NCBI GenBank assembly: GCA_017540355.1
Contig: JAFYBE010000117.1
Location: 1-40,257, forward strand
Length of the DNA: 40,257 nt
DNA from: Lachnospiraceae bacterium
GTDB lineage: Bacteria; Bacillota; Clostridia; Lachnospirales; Lachnospiraceae
Direction of reading: 5' to 3'
A model generated the notes under the pieces. The model was not told the DNA's origin. It did not search any database and was given only the letters and a program-made list of their open reading frames with translations. The position numbers were made by a program, and so were the translations under genes. Below are positions 1 to 8,489 of the stretch, piece after piece (position 1 is the stretch's first letter; each line of letters begins with the position of its first letter).

Positions 1-1
1 G

Positions 2-217
2 TTCCAACCCCTTGGACAAAAGTATCTTAAGGCGGAAAGTGCAGCGGTGCTCACGGTCGTTAATCCGCTTACGGCAAGTATTATGGGCATTCTTATCGCA
101 GGTGAGTCTCTTACAGTTTATAAATCTATCGGTTATGTGATCATACTGTCGGTTTTGATCTTCTATAATGTAAATACAGACGGATATGTATCCAAAGTAT
201 GTGGTAACCACGGATAA
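2..217 (+). CDS. EamA/DMT-family transporter, C-terminal part (5' truncated)
   Basis: An open frame enters from the left edge and runs 71 codons to a TAA at 215-217. It encodes a hydrophobic tail with the segments QKYLKAESAAVLTVVNPLTAS and GYVIILSVLIFYN, the pattern of the last two helices of EamA/drug-metabolite transporters (a conserved NP in the ninth helix, an E shortly after it, then the final helix). The start and most of the protein lie outside the window, so substrate and exact family cannot be read. A strong terminator follows about 60 bases later, so this gene is not cotranscribed with copA. Confidence 0.6.
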   Translation, partial: FQPLGQKYLKAESAAVLTVVNPLTASIMGILIAGESLTVYKSIGYVIILSVLIFYNVNTDGYVSKVCGNHG

Positions 218-276
218 AACACTCGCGACTGGTTCCAAAAAGGTACTATATAATTCATCATTATATGTAATAATAT

Positions 277-314
277 AAAATGTTCCCTGGATATCAAATT
301 CAGGGAACATTTTT
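277..314 (+). terminator. Rho-independent terminator after the EamA-type gene
   Basis: A perfect inverted repeat, AAAATGTTCCCTG (277-289) and CAGGGAACATTTT (301-313), encloses an 11-base loop and ends in a T run. It separates the transporter tail from the copper gene. Confidence 0.85.
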
Positions 315-354
315 ATATCTGAGTCTTGAAAAAACAGGGAAATAAATGGGATAA

Positions 355-384
355 TTGACAATATACTTCCTCGGGGTATATTAA
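355..384 (+). promoter_or_regulatory. Sigma-A type promoter of copA
   Basis: A consensus -35 TTGACA lies at 355-360. The -10 is either TATATT at 377-382 (16-base spacer) or TATTAA at 379-384 (18-base spacer). The copA start lies about 55 bases downstream with GGAG in front. The spacer holds the inverted repeat described as a separate feature, so repression by spacer binding is likely. Confidence 0.65.
360..382 (+). promoter_or_regulatory. Candidate CsoR-type copper operator in the copA promoter
   Basis: AATATAC (360-366) and GTATATT (376-382) form an inverted repeat around a C-rich then G-rich centre; the core ATACTTCCTCGGGGTAT (363-379) resembles the ATACCC...GGGTAT operators bound by the copper repressor CsoR in Bacillus and relatives. 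It fills the gap between -35 and -10 of the copA promoter. The left half has TTCC where the consensus has CCCC, so the match is imperfect. No csoR gene is in the window. CopY sites (TACAnnTGTA) do not fit. Confidence 0.5.
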
Positions 385-438
385 AAAGAGGGAAATTACT
401 GCAATACAGAAGATGATGAAGTGATTTAAGGAGACAGT

Positions 439-2991
439 ATGCAACAATATAAAGTGACAGGGATGAGTTGCGCAGCCTGCCAGACCAGAGTTGAGAAGGC
501 GGTAAGCGCTGTTGCCGGTGTTGAAAGCTGTGCGGTCAGCCTTCTGACTAACTCGATGGGAGTTGAGGGAAGCGCTCGTCCGGAAGATATAATTGCGGCC
601 GTTGAGGCAGCAGGATACGGAGCGGACATAAAGGGCGGAAGTGGGAACAGTTCTTCGCGTACATCGGGGGATGACCCTCTTAAGGATACGGAGACTCCTA
701 TAATGAAGAGGAGGCTTATTGCGTCGATAGCGGTTTTGATTCCGCTTATGTATGTGTCGATGGGACATATGTTATGGGACCTTCCGTTGCCGGGATTCAT
801 GGATGGTAATCATGTGGCAATGGGACTGTATCAGCTCCTGTTATCAGGCATTGTGCTGATAATCAATCAGAAGTTTTTTGTAAGCGGCTTTAAAGGTCTT
901 ATTCACAGATCACCCAACATGGATACCCTTGTGGCACTCGGAGCCGCGGCGTCCTACGGCTACAGTGTGGTTGCACTCTTTGCAATGACGAAAGCCGTGC
1001 AAAACGGTAACAAAGAACTGACAATGTACTACATGAACCAATTCTATTTTGAGGCGGCAGCCATGATTCTTACTCTTATAACAGTGGGTAAGATGTTGGA
1101 AGCAAGATCAAAGGGTAAGACAACGACTGCGCTCAAAGAACTGATGAATCTTTCGCCGAAGACTGCGGTGGTATTGCGCGAAGGGGCTGAAGTAATCGTT
1201 CCGATAGAAGAGGTAAAAGTCGGAGACGGATTTGTTGTAAGACCCGGTGACAGCATACCGGTGGACGGAATTGTCACAGAGGGTGAAAGCGCCGTTAATG
1301 AATCGGCACTTACAGGTGAAAGCGTTCCTGTGGAAAAGAGTGTAGGAGACACGGTCTCAGCCGCCACCATAAACACCTCGGGATATATGGTCTGCGAAGC
1401 CTTAAGAGTAGGTGAGGACACAACACTTTCGGCAATCATCAAGATGGTCAGTGATGCGGCGGCGACAAAGGCGCCGATTGCAAAAATTGCCGACAGGGTA
1501 TCGGGAGTGTTTGTACCTGCCGTAATAGGTATTTCGCTTATAACTTTTTTTGCATGGCTTATATCGGGACAGACTGTGGGATATGCAATGGCAAGAGCGG
1601 TATCGGTTCTTGTAATAAGCTGTCCGTGTGCGCTTGGACTGGCAACACCCGTAGCGATAATGGTAGGAAACGGAGTTGCAGCCAAGTCAGGAATACTTTT
1701 TAAAACTGCCGCTTCTTTGGAACAGGCCGGAAAGACACGGATTATCGCGCTTGATAAAACAGGAACAATTACCTCGGGTGAGATGAAGGTTACCGATATC
1801 TGCCCTGCAGACGAAATTACGGAGGATGAACTTCTTACTGTAGCATATGCTCTTGAATCAAAAAGTGAGCATCCTATCTCCAAAGCAGTTACGGACTATA
1901 CCGGAGGGAATAACGTTGCACTTAAAGAGACAACGGAGTTTGAAGTTCTTTCGGGAAACGGTCTTAAGGCAAAACTTGGCGGAGTGTCCGTAAGCGGAGG
2001 AAGTTACAAGTATATCAGCGGTATTTTAGGAGAGTTAAATGCAGAGACTGAAGATACGGTAAATCGTCTTGCAAAGGAAGGAAAGACTCCGGTTTTATTT
2101 ACAAAGAATGATAAGCTTCTCGGAATAATCGGAGTATCCGATGTAATCAAAGAGGATTCGTCTGAAGCAATTGAAGAATTAAAGAGGCTTGGAATACATA
2201 CGGTTATGCTTACGGGTGACAATGAGGTTACGGCAGAAGCAATTGCGGGACAGGCAGGAGTTGATGAAGTTGTATCTTCGGTAAAACCGGACGGTAAGGA
2301 AACTGTTATAAGAAAACTTATGGAACACGGCGTTGTGACCATGGTGGGAGACGGTATAAACGATGCCCCGGCATTAACAAGTGCCAATCTGGGAATAGCT
2401 ATCGGTGCGGGAACTGATGTTGCAATCGATGCGGCGGATGTGGTTCTTATGAAAAGCAGCATTAAAGACGTTGCAGCGGCTATAAGGATTTCAAGGAGTA
2501 CGTTAAGGAATATTCATGAGAATTTGTTCTGGGCATTTTTCTATAATGTACTCGGAATCCCCTTGGCAGCAGGCTGTTATGTCGCGGCATTCGGATGGGA
2601 ATTAAATCCGATGTTCGGAGCCGCGGCAATGGGACTGTCAAGTTTCTGTGTTGTGTCCAATGCTCTCAGACTTAATTTTATTAAGCCTTATGACAGCAAA
2701 AGAGATAAAATGATTAAAAACCCTGTCTCGGGAGATTTAATGACAGAACAGAAAATAAATGTTGAATCAATAAAGGAGAACAAAGAAATGAAGATCAGAG
2801 TAAACGGAATGATGTGCGGACATTGCGAAATGCATGTAAAGAAAGCCCTTGAGGCAATCGACGGAGTGGACAGCGTAACGGCATCTCATGAGGAGAATCT
2901 TGTTACAATTACCAATTCCAGGGATATTGATGAGGCTGCATTAAAGGCAGCTGTTGAAGAAGCCGGATACGAGTATGCCGGATTGGTATGA
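439..2991 (+). CDS. copA: Copper-translocating P1B-type ATPase with N- and C-terminal HMA domains
   Basis: Membrane pump expected to export Cu(I) using ATP. In order: N-terminal heavy-metal domain with GMSCAAC (metal Cys11 and Cys14), membrane helices from about residue 90, actuator TGES at 292-295, the transmembrane metal site CPC at 395-397, phosphorylation motif DKTGT with Asp439, the P1B-specific HP pair at 478-479, and hinge GDGIND at 637-642. After the last helices comes a polar linker (about 757-783) and a second, complete HMA domain with GMMCGHC (Cys793 and Cys796). A C-terminal HMA is unusual for CopA, where these domains normally sit at the N-terminus. The linker carries an internal ribosome site before Met784. 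GGAG lies 8 bases before the chosen ATG. The stop overlaps the next start (ATGA). Confidence 0.93.
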   Translation: MQQYKVTGMSCAACQTRVEKAVSAVAGVESCAVSLLTNSMGVEGSARPEDIIAAVEAAGYGADIKGGSGNSSSRTSGDDPLKDTETPIMKRRLIASIAVLIPLMYVSMGHMLWDLPLPGFMDGNHVAMGLYQLLLSGIVLIINQKFFVSGFKGLIHRSPNMDTLVALGAAASYGYSVVALFAMTKAVQNGNKELTMYYMNQFYFEAAAMILTLITVGKMLEARSKGKTTTALKELMNLSPKTAVVLREGAEVIVPIEEVKVGDGFVVRPGDSIPVDGIVTEGESAVNESALTGESVPVEKSVGDTVSAATINTSGYMVCEALRVGEDTTLSAIIKMVSDAAATKAPIAKIADRVSGVFVPAVIGISLITFFAWLISGQTVGYAMARAVSVLVISCPCALGLATPVAIMVGNGVAAKSGILFKTAASLEQAGKTRIIALDKTGTITSGEMKVTDICPADEITEDELLTVAYALESKSEHPISKAVTDYTGGNNVALKETTEFEVLSGNGLKAKLGGVSVSGGSYKYISGILGELNAETEDTVNRLAKEGKTPVLFTKNDKLLGIIGVSDVIKEDSSEAIEELKRLGIHTVMLTGDNEVTAEAIAGQAGVDEVVSSVKPDGKETVIRKLMEHGVVTMVGDGINDAPALTSANLGIAIGAGTDVAIDAADVVLMKSSIKDVAAAIRISRSTLRNIHENLFWAFFYNVLGIPLAAGCYVAAFGWELNPMFGAAAMGLSSFCVVSNALRLNFIKPYDSKRDKMIKNPVSGDLMTEQKINVESIKENKEMKIRVNGMMCGHCEMHVKKALEAIDGVDSVTASHEENLVTITNSRDIDEAALKAAVEEAGYEYAGLV
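2772..2778 (+). promoter_or_regulatory. Internal Shine-Dalgarno inside copA
   Basis: AAAGGAG sits within the copA coding sequence, 9 bases before an in-frame ATG at 2788. It falls in the region encoding the low-complexity linker rather than a conserved domain, so its ribosome-binding quality is not explained by protein constraint. Confidence 0.55.
2788..2991 (+). CDS. Possible internally initiated CopZ-like copper chaperone
   Basis: Starting from the in-frame ATG at 2788, the last 67 residues of the copA frame form a complete HMA domain: [13 protein letters not shown] at the start (both metal cysteines), a typical beta-alpha-beta-beta-alpha-beta length, and an ending [11 protein letters not shown]. 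Free CopZ chaperones are about 68-70 residues, so the internal product would be full size. A good Shine-Dalgarno (AAAGGAG, 9-base spacing) precedes the ATG. Separate translation is inferred, not shown; the same residues are also the C-terminus of the ATPase. Escherichia coli also makes a short chaperone from copA, but by frameshifting at the other end. An alternative is a recent copA-copZ fusion that kept the old ribosome site without using it. Confidence 0.45.
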   Translation: MKIRVNGMMCGHCEMHVKKALEAIDGVDSVTASHEENLVTITNSRDIDEAALKAAVEEAGYEYAGLV

Positions 2992-4103
2992 AGATTGACG
3001 AATACTTTGAAATACTGAAAACTAAAGATATCATCTGCTGGGGCAATGGAAAACATTTTAGGAACATTACAACTCCCTTTCTGATTAAAAGCGGATTGAA
3101 AGATAATCTTAAGGGATTTGTGGGAACTTCAGATAAGGAAAAAGTCAGGGGTTCAGATAATTCTTATGACGTATTTATCAAAGAAGAACTGATTAAGATG
3201 GACAGCAATAAGACGGTTATTCTGATTGCCGTTACCGGATATGAGGAGATTCTTAACCAGCTTAAATCGGATGCACGTTTGTCTGAATTTGAAGCTATTC
3301 CTTCCATATATCTGGAATCTCTTTATGAGGATATGCTTTTATTATCTGCCCCCAAGCCGCCTGCTAACTATCGTAAGAATGACAGGCAGATGATTCCAAA
3401 GATCATCCATGCAATATGGTTTTCGGGCGATCCGATGCCGGAGTTGTATTTAAGATGTCTTGAATCCTGGAAGAAATATGCTCCCGATTATGAGATAAAG
3501 ATTTGGGATCTTAATACATACAACCCCGATGACTGTCTGTTCTTTAAGCAGGCAATAGAGCATAAGAACTGGTCTTTTGCATCGGATTATGCCAGAGCTG
3601 ATCTGCTGTATAAATACGGCGGAATATATATGGATCTGGATGTGGAGATGCTTCGTCCCATAGATGATCTGTTGTATAACGATGCCTATATGAGTTTTGA
3701 ATCATTGGATAGAATCGAGTGCGGATCGGGAATGGGAGCATGTCCCGGACATCCGATTCTTAGAGAGATTTGTGAAAGCTATAAAAGCAGGCCGTATCTT
3801 AAGGCTGACGGAACATGGGATAATTCCACCTGCCCTGTACGATACACTCGGGTTATAGAAAAGCATGGCCTTGTAGAAAACGGAGGCTTCCAGCAGGTTG
3901 AGGATATCACAGTTTATCCTTTCGAGGTATTAACCTGCAAAAGTTTTGAGACGGGAATAATCTATAACACAGAATACAGTTATACCGTGCATCATCACAA
4001 CGGAAGCTGGGTTCCGAATCATACCAGAGGAGCGATGATTAATCGATATGAGAATATCCGGGGATTTCTTGAATCAAGAGGAATAATCGGAGGTGATATA
4101 TAA
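2988..4103 (+). CDS. GT32-like glycosyltransferase with DXD motif
   Basis: A 371-residue enzyme in two parts. Residues 1-115 look like a small Rossmann-like domain ([13 protein letters not shown], then [12 protein letters not shown]) often found fused to surface-polysaccharide enzymes in this bacterial group. From about residue 132 it matches the Gly_transf_sug/OCH1-like family: [45 protein letters not shown] and the metal and nucleotide-sugar binding DLD at 216-218. No signal peptide or membrane helix is evident, so it should act on the cytoplasmic side. The sugar and acceptor cannot be read. Its ATG overlaps the copA stop by four bases, implying translational coupling, although no functional link to copper is obvious. 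Its last codons contain GGAGGTGAT, a near-perfect ribosome site for whatever once followed. Confidence 0.8.
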   Translation: MKIDEYFEILKTKDIICWGNGKHFRNITTPFLIKSGLKDNLKGFVGTSDKEKVRGSDNSYDVFIKEELIKMDSNKTVILIAVTGYEEILNQLKSDARLSEFEAIPSIYLESLYEDMLLLSAPKPPANYRKNDRQMIPKIIHAIWFSGDPMPELYLRCLESWKKYAPDYEIKIWDLNTYNPDDCLFFKQAIEHKNWSFASDYARADLLYKYGGIYMDLDVEMLRPIDDLLYNDAYMSFESLDRIECGSGMGACPGHPILREICESYKSRPYLKADGTWDNSTCPVRYTRVIEKHGLVENGGFQQVEDITVYPFEVLTCKSFETGIIYNTEYSYTVHHHNGSWVPNHTRGAMINRYENIRGFLESRGIIGGDI

Positions 4104-4107
4104 GGAA

Positions 4108-4221
4108 GTGCTGGTTAATGCAAACGATCTTTCTTTGCGATATGCCGGTGCGACAGAGGAATTGTTCACCGGATTGCGATTTCAGGAAAAAGTGGCTACG
4201 GATATCGTGAAAATATGCTAA
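4108..4221 (+). pseudogene. Short decayed gene remnant, possibly the N-terminus of an ABC-type ATPase
   Basis: GGAGGTGAT (4089-4097), a very strong ribosome site, is followed 10 bases later by GTG and a 37-codon frame reading (M)LVNANDLSLRYAGATEELF and onward to a TAA at 4219. The opening resembles the first beta strands of ABC ATPases (xNxLSLRY...LFxxLxF). In the next frame, from about 4179, ISGKSGYG is readable, like a Walker A GxxGxGK without its K-S/T end. The simplest reading is a frameshifted and deleted gene whose remainder is gone. It could equally be a genuine 37-residue peptide, or a chance reading. The resemblance is weak and only seen by eye. Confidence 0.3.
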
Positions 4222-4249
4222 TATTATTGCGGAGGAATTTTACAGAAGA

Positions 4250-6277
4250 ATGTCATATTCGGTTATAAGCATATTTGCATTAATACTTAACCTTATAATA
4301 AGCCATGAAGCTTTCAGAAATATCAGGATACGGTCTGACGAGCAGAAGAAAGAACGAAAGGCAGCGGTTCGATTCAGTTATTTTATTATTTCGGCTGATT
4401 GCTATTTTGTTGCGGATATAGCTTGGGGGCTTTTGTATGAGAATCACCATATAGATGCACTCTATCCGATCTTATATACAGACTGTATTCTGTATTTCTT
4501 TTTTATGTTCTTAACCATGTTAACATGGATGCGCTATATAGTTGCATATCTGGATAAAAGGGGACGTCGAAGCAAAATGCTGCTGTACGGTGTATGGTCT
4601 ATGTTCACATTGGGCCTTGTATATCTTATAATCAATTATTTTTATCCTTTTATCTTCTCGTTTAATGAAGCGCATGAATACGTTACGGAATCCGGCAGGC
4701 ATATCGCATTTATCTTACAGATACTTCTTTATATGGTGACGTCAACATATATGTTGCATATTTCTCGTAAATCAATCGGAGGAGAGAGGAACCGCTATAT
4801 TGAGGTCGGACTCACATGTCTTGTTATGGAATTATTCCTGATAATACAGATACTTGATCCTAAATACCCTTCATATGCTATGGGATTAATGATTGGAATA
4901 TGTGTAATCCATACCTTTGTTGAGGCCGGCGAGTTAAAGGAGAAGGAAATAGTCGATCACATTGCATTGGGACTTGCAGGAGATTACGAGGCAATGTATT
5001 ACATCGATATAGAATCGGGAGCATTCAGAGAATTCTCGACCAGTCAGGAATACGCGTCAATGAATGTTCCGGTGGCAGGCAAGGATTTCTATGCGGAAAC
5101 CATGAGTAATATTGATAGATACGTACATCCGGATGACCGGGAATTTGCCAGAAGTCTGTATTCAAAAGAGACTATGTTAAATAACCTTGAAGGCAGAAAC
5201 TCTTATTCTTATAAATACAGGATCATGGTGGGCGGATTTCCGAGGTATTTCAGATTCACACTGATGCGTGCCCATGATGACAGGCATTTTGTTCTGTGTG
5301 AAAAAGACATAGATGATGAAGTGGTCGCTGAGAATATCCGTTTGGAGAACCAAAAGAAGCATGTCACGTTTAGCAGGATTGCAGAGAGCCTGGCTACCAA
5401 TTATGACGTGATATACTACGTTGATGCACAGGATTCAAGCTTCGTTAGTTATGAATGTAACAATATATATGGCAAATTGAACATGCAGGAATCAGGGAAT
5501 GATTTCTTTGATGTAGCTCAAATAGATATTAGAAATGTTGTTCACAAAAACGATCAGGATGTCGCACTTGAATTCATTAACAGAGATCATTTTGCCAGTG
5601 CATTTAAGAGGCATAAGAGCTGCAGTATCGACTATCGCATAATGCAAGGAAGAAAGGTGCATTATGTCAGAATGACGGCACGAATGACCACTGACGGTAC
5701 ACACTATATCATCGGTATAGAGAATATAGATGATGAGATTAAGAAGGAGAAACAGCATCTTAAAGCACTTAATACCGAGAAAGAACTGGCCAGAAGAGAT
5801 GAACTTACCGGTGTAAGGAATAAGACTGCATATAAAGAACTTGAGAAATCTGTACAGGAGAATATTGACAACGGCATGGATTATCTGCCGTTTGCGCTTG
5901 TTGTATGTGATGCCAATAATCTTAAGAAGATTAATGATTCCGAAGGTCATGTGGCAGGAGATGAATATATCAAAGAGTCCGCAAAACTTTTGTGTGAGAT
6001 TTTTGATCACAGCCCGGTATTCAGAGTGGGCGGGGACGAATTCGTTGTGTTCCTGCGTGGCAGTGACTATTCAAACAGAGAAGAACTGATGCTGGGATTA
6101 CACAGTCAGGTTCTTGAAAATATGCAATCCGGCTCGGGACCGATACTGGCTTCCGGAATTGCGGAATACAATCCTGAGACAGACAGCTTTGTATCGGAGA
6201 TCTTCGATCGTGCCGACAGAGAGATGTATGATAATAAGCAGATGCTTAAGAAGGAAGCGCCAAGTTATAGAGGATAA
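4250..6277 (+). CDS. Membrane-bound GGDEF protein with two PAS-like modules
   Basis: 675 residues. Residues 1 to about 225 form six to eight membrane helices. Two related PAS-like modules follow, near 235-360 (AMYYIDIESGAFREF ... YVHPDDREFA) and 372-495 (VIYYVDAQDSSFVSYE). The C-terminal GGDEF domain starts at DELTGVRNK (about 515); the active-site loop is intact GGDEF at 594-598, with DANNLKKINDSEGH as the metal and substrate helix region. No RxxD inhibitory site lies five residues before GGDEF. It probably makes cyclic di-GMP in response to an input sensed by the membrane or PAS part. GGAGG lies 14 bases before the ATG, a longer spacing than usual. The N-terminal module is paralogous to the start of the protein at 13620-14954. 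The next gene starts 2 bases after its stop. Confidence 0.85.
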   Translation: MSYSVISIFALILNLIISHEAFRNIRIRSDEQKKERKAAVRFSYFIISADCYFVADIAWGLLYENHHIDALYPILYTDCILYFFFMFLTMLTWMRYIVAYLDKRGRRSKMLLYGVWSMFTLGLVYLIINYFYPFIFSFNEAHEYVTESGRHIAFILQILLYMVTSTYMLHISRKSIGGERNRYIEVGLTCLVMELFLIIQILDPKYPSYAMGLMIGICVIHTFVEAGELKEKEIVDHIALGLAGDYEAMYYIDIESGAFREFSTSQEYASMNVPVAGKDFYAETMSNIDRYVHPDDREFARSLYSKETMLNNLEGRNSYSYKYRIMVGGFPRYFRFTLMRAHDDRHFVLCEKDIDDEVVAENIRLENQKKHVTFSRIAESLATNYDVIYYVDAQDSSFVSYECNNIYGKLNMQESGNDFFDVAQIDIRNVVHKNDQDVALEFINRDHFASAFKRHKSCSIDYRIMQGRKVHYVRMTARMTTDGTHYIIGIENIDDEIKKEKQHLKALNTEKELARRDELTGVRNKTAYKELEKSVQENIDNGMDYLPFALVVCDANNLKKINDSEGHVAGDEYIKESAKLLCEIFDHSPVFRVGGDEFVVFLRGSDYSNREELMLGLHSQVLENMQSGSGPILASGIAEYNPETDSFVSEIFDRADREMYDNKQMLKKEAPSYRG

Positions 6278-6279
6278 CC

Positions 6280-7098
6280 ATGGAGACAACTGTTACAATC
6301 ATTGTGGATAATAAATCGGATAACGGTATGCAGGGGGAATGGGGACTGTCTATTCTGATTCAATATGCCGATAAGAAAATTCTTCTGGATGCCGGATCAT
6401 CGAAGCTTTTTCTTGAAAACATGAAGAAACTGGGAATCGATGTGACGGATATAGATTATGCCGTACTCAGCCATGCTCATTACGATCATGCGAACGGGCT
6501 CCCGACTTTTTTAAATATCAATGATAAGGCTAAGCTGTACATACAGGAGTGTACGGCAAATGATTGCTACGCAAAGAAAAAGATATTCAGAAAGTATATC
6601 GGAATCCCGCGTAAGATGATTGCAAGATACACGGACAGAATCATAAAGGTATCGGGCGATTATAAGATTACTGACGGAGTATGGCTTATACCTCATAAGA
6701 CGGAGGGACTTGAGCGCATAGGACAAAGAGAACTCATGTACAGGAAGACAAAAGACGGATGGATTCCGGATGATTTTGCTCATGAGCAGAGTCTTGTTAT
6801 TGACACCGATAAGGGATTGGTCATACTTAATTCATGCTCACATGGTGGTGCGGCCAATATAATAAACGAAGTGAAATCAACTTTTCCCGATAAGAACGTC
6901 TACGGTCTTATCGGCGGATTTCACCTGTTTAATAAATCTGAAGCAGAGATAAGAGAAGTTGCAGGCAAGATACGTGACACGGGTATAGAATATATCTGCA
7001 CAGGACACTGTACTAAGGACAGGGCCTATGGGATTCTTAAAGAAGAACTTGGAGATAAGGTGAATCAGATGTCGGTAGGCTACCGTATTGTGATCTGA
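6280..7098 (+). CDS. MBL-fold metallohydrolase (COG1237-like)
   Basis: A 272-residue cytoplasmic protein with the metallo-beta-lactamase metal motif HAHYDH (His65, His67, Asp69, His70) after DIDYAVLS, a second metal-ligand region LNSCSHGGAANI, and a final GHCTKDRA. The pattern EWGLSILIQYADKKILLDAGSS is typical of the COG1237 subgroup, which includes the archaeal dihydropterin ribofuranosyl-aminobenzene phosphate synthase and many clostridial proteins of unknown substrate. The substrate here is not known. It begins 2 bases after the upstream GGDEF gene and is probably translationally coupled to it, but nothing in the sequence ties it to cyclic di-GMP. Confidence 0.85.
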   Translation: METTVTIIVDNKSDNGMQGEWGLSILIQYADKKILLDAGSSKLFLENMKKLGIDVTDIDYAVLSHAHYDHANGLPTFLNINDKAKLYIQECTANDCYAKKKIFRKYIGIPRKMIARYTDRIIKVSGDYKITDGVWLIPHKTEGLERIGQRELMYRKTKDGWIPDDFAHEQSLVIDTDKGLVILNSCSHGGAANIINEVKSTFPDKNVYGLIGGFHLFNKSEAEIREVAGKIRDTGIEYICTGHCTKDRAYGILKEELGDKVNQMSVGYRIVI

Positions 7099-7117
7099 TA
7101 TAGGCCTGTTATATTAA

Positions 7118-7780
7118 ATGAGAAAAAGAGTTTTATCGGAATGGATTAAGATAATAGGTGGACTGATTGTATTTGCGCTTGGTGTGCATCTGACAATATA
7201 TGCCAATATCGGTTTAGCGCCCTGGGACTGTTTGGGAATGGGAATTGCGAAACACACGCCGTTTAATTACGGAATATCCATGACGATTATGGCGGTCACC
7301 ATTCTGGTAATTGACTTGCTGTTAAAAAAAAAAATTGGCTTCGGAACCATCATAGATGCTCTGTTAACAGGTAATTTCGTACAGGCATATAACAGTCTTA
7401 ATCCCTTTCCGGAGAATAAAAGCATCCTGCTTGGAATCTGCATAATGTTAGTCGGATTTGTATTCATGGCAATAGGCATGTGGATATATATGAGGGCTGA
7501 GCAGTGCTGCGGCCCGAGAGACTCTTTACTTGTCGGACTTGGCAAGAGGATGCCTAAGATACCGATAGGTATAGTTGAAGTGATACTCTGGGCAGTTGTT
7601 CTTCTGATAGGATTTCTTCTCGGAGGACCGGTCGGAATAGGCACACTTATAAGTACATTCGGAGCCGGTCTTGTTATGCAACTGGTGTATAACATCATTA
7701 AGTTTGAACCAAGAAAACTCATTCATCGCGATGTTCTGACGGTTATCAGGGAATTATCCGGAGAAATTAAGTCTGCATAG
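7118..7780 (+). CDS. YczE/YyaS/YitT-type integral membrane protein
   Basis: 220 residues with about five to six hydrophobic segments. It has the family hallmarks GVHLTIYANIGLAPWDCLGMGIA near the N-terminus, a central FMAIGMWIYMRAEQCCGPRDSLLVGL, and GGPVGIGTLISTFGAGLVMQLV near the end. The two halves look like an internal repeat (ANIGLAPWD and AEQCCGPRDSL). The family's function is unsettled; it is usually annotated as a putative transporter or membrane protein. It sits in the tight gene series running from the GGDEF protein to the pyrophosphatase, 19 bases after the MBL gene. An unusual A9 homopolymer at 7327-7335 encodes KKK, a possible slippery or phase-variable site. Confidence 0.8.
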   Translation: MRKRVLSEWIKIIGGLIVFALGVHLTIYANIGLAPWDCLGMGIAKHTPFNYGISMTIMAVTILVIDLLLKKKIGFGTIIDALLTGNFVQAYNSLNPFPENKSILLGICIMLVGFVFMAIGMWIYMRAEQCCGPRDSLLVGLGKRMPKIPIGIVEVILWAVVLLIGFLLGGPVGIGTLISTFGAGLVMQLVYNIIKFEPRKLIHRDVLTVIRELSGEIKSA

Positions 7781-7791
7781 AAGGGGACAGA

Positions 7792-8472
7792 ATGATAAAA
7801 GCAGTTGTTTTTGATATGTTTGAGACCCTGACTTCTTTATTTGAGGGGCGAACATATTTCAGCGAGCATATGGCAGCAGACCTTAATCTTTCCCCGGATG
7901 AATTCAGAGAAGCCTGGCATGAGACGGAGACCGGAAGAACCTGTGGTGAATATACCATAGAAGAAGGTATTTCCATGGCTCTTAAGTCTCTTGGCAGCTA
8001 CTGTGAGGAAAATGTTCGATTACTTGCCGATAAACGAGATGAGATGATCAGGGATTCCTTTGATTCAGTTCCAAAAGAGTCAATGATGCTCCTTAAGCAG
8101 CTTAAAGATGCCGGCATTAAGATCGGCCTTATCAGTAATTGTTATTCCGATGAGAGGGAATATATTAAGAACAGTCCCTTTTATCCTTATTTCGATGTTG
8201 CTTTACTTTCTTACGAACAGGGAGTAAGCAAGCCGGACCCTGAGATCTTCCACCGTATGACAGAGAGATTGGGGTTTAATCCGCCGGAATGTCTGTATGT
8301 GGGTGACGGCGGTTCCAACGAACTCTTTGCTGCTTCTGAGTTTGGCATGAAGGCCGTGCAGACACTGGTATTCCATGAGATGGCATACGAACCTCATGTG
8401 CCGTGCTACAGTCTCCCCGAATTTCCTCATGTATATAAGCAGGAAGAGATACTTAAGTATCTGAGTGATTAA
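7792..8472 (+). CDS. HAD-superfamily hydrolase
   Basis: 226 residues matching HAD subfamily IA. Motif I is VFDMFETL with nucleophile Asp8; the position two after it is Phe rather than Asp, as in 2-haloacid dehalogenase-like members (DxY/F), so phosphatase activity cannot be assumed. Motif II is LISNCYSDE, motif III contains KPDPEIF, and motif IV is YVGDGGSNEL. An alpha-helical cap lies between motifs I and II. AAGGGG lies a few bases before the ATG. It is a soluble enzyme with unknown substrate, in line with its housekeeping neighbours. Confidence 0.85.
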   Translation: MIKAVVFDMFETLTSLFEGRTYFSEHMAADLNLSPDEFREAWHETETGRTCGEYTIEEGISMALKSLGSYCEENVRLLADKRDEMIRDSFDSVPKESMMLLKQLKDAGIKIGLISNCYSDEREYIKNSPFYPYFDVALLSYEQGVSKPDPEIFHRMTERLGFNPPECLYVGDGGSNELFAASEFGMKAVQTLVFHEMAYEPHVPCYSLPEFPHVYKQEEILKYLSD

Positions 8473-8489
8473 TCTGACATAATTGGAAT

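Noticed and set aside
1044-1883. 279-codon open frame antisense to copA
   Set aside because: It lies wholly inside the conserved ATPase core, has no ribosome site and a low-complexity Ser/Thr/Ala-rich composition typical of reverse-strand readings of a coding sequence.
5492-6010. 172-codon minus-strand open frame inside the first GGDEF gene
   Set aside because: Hydrophobic-looking reading, but it covers the GGDEF domain and has no start signal; judged to be a shadow.
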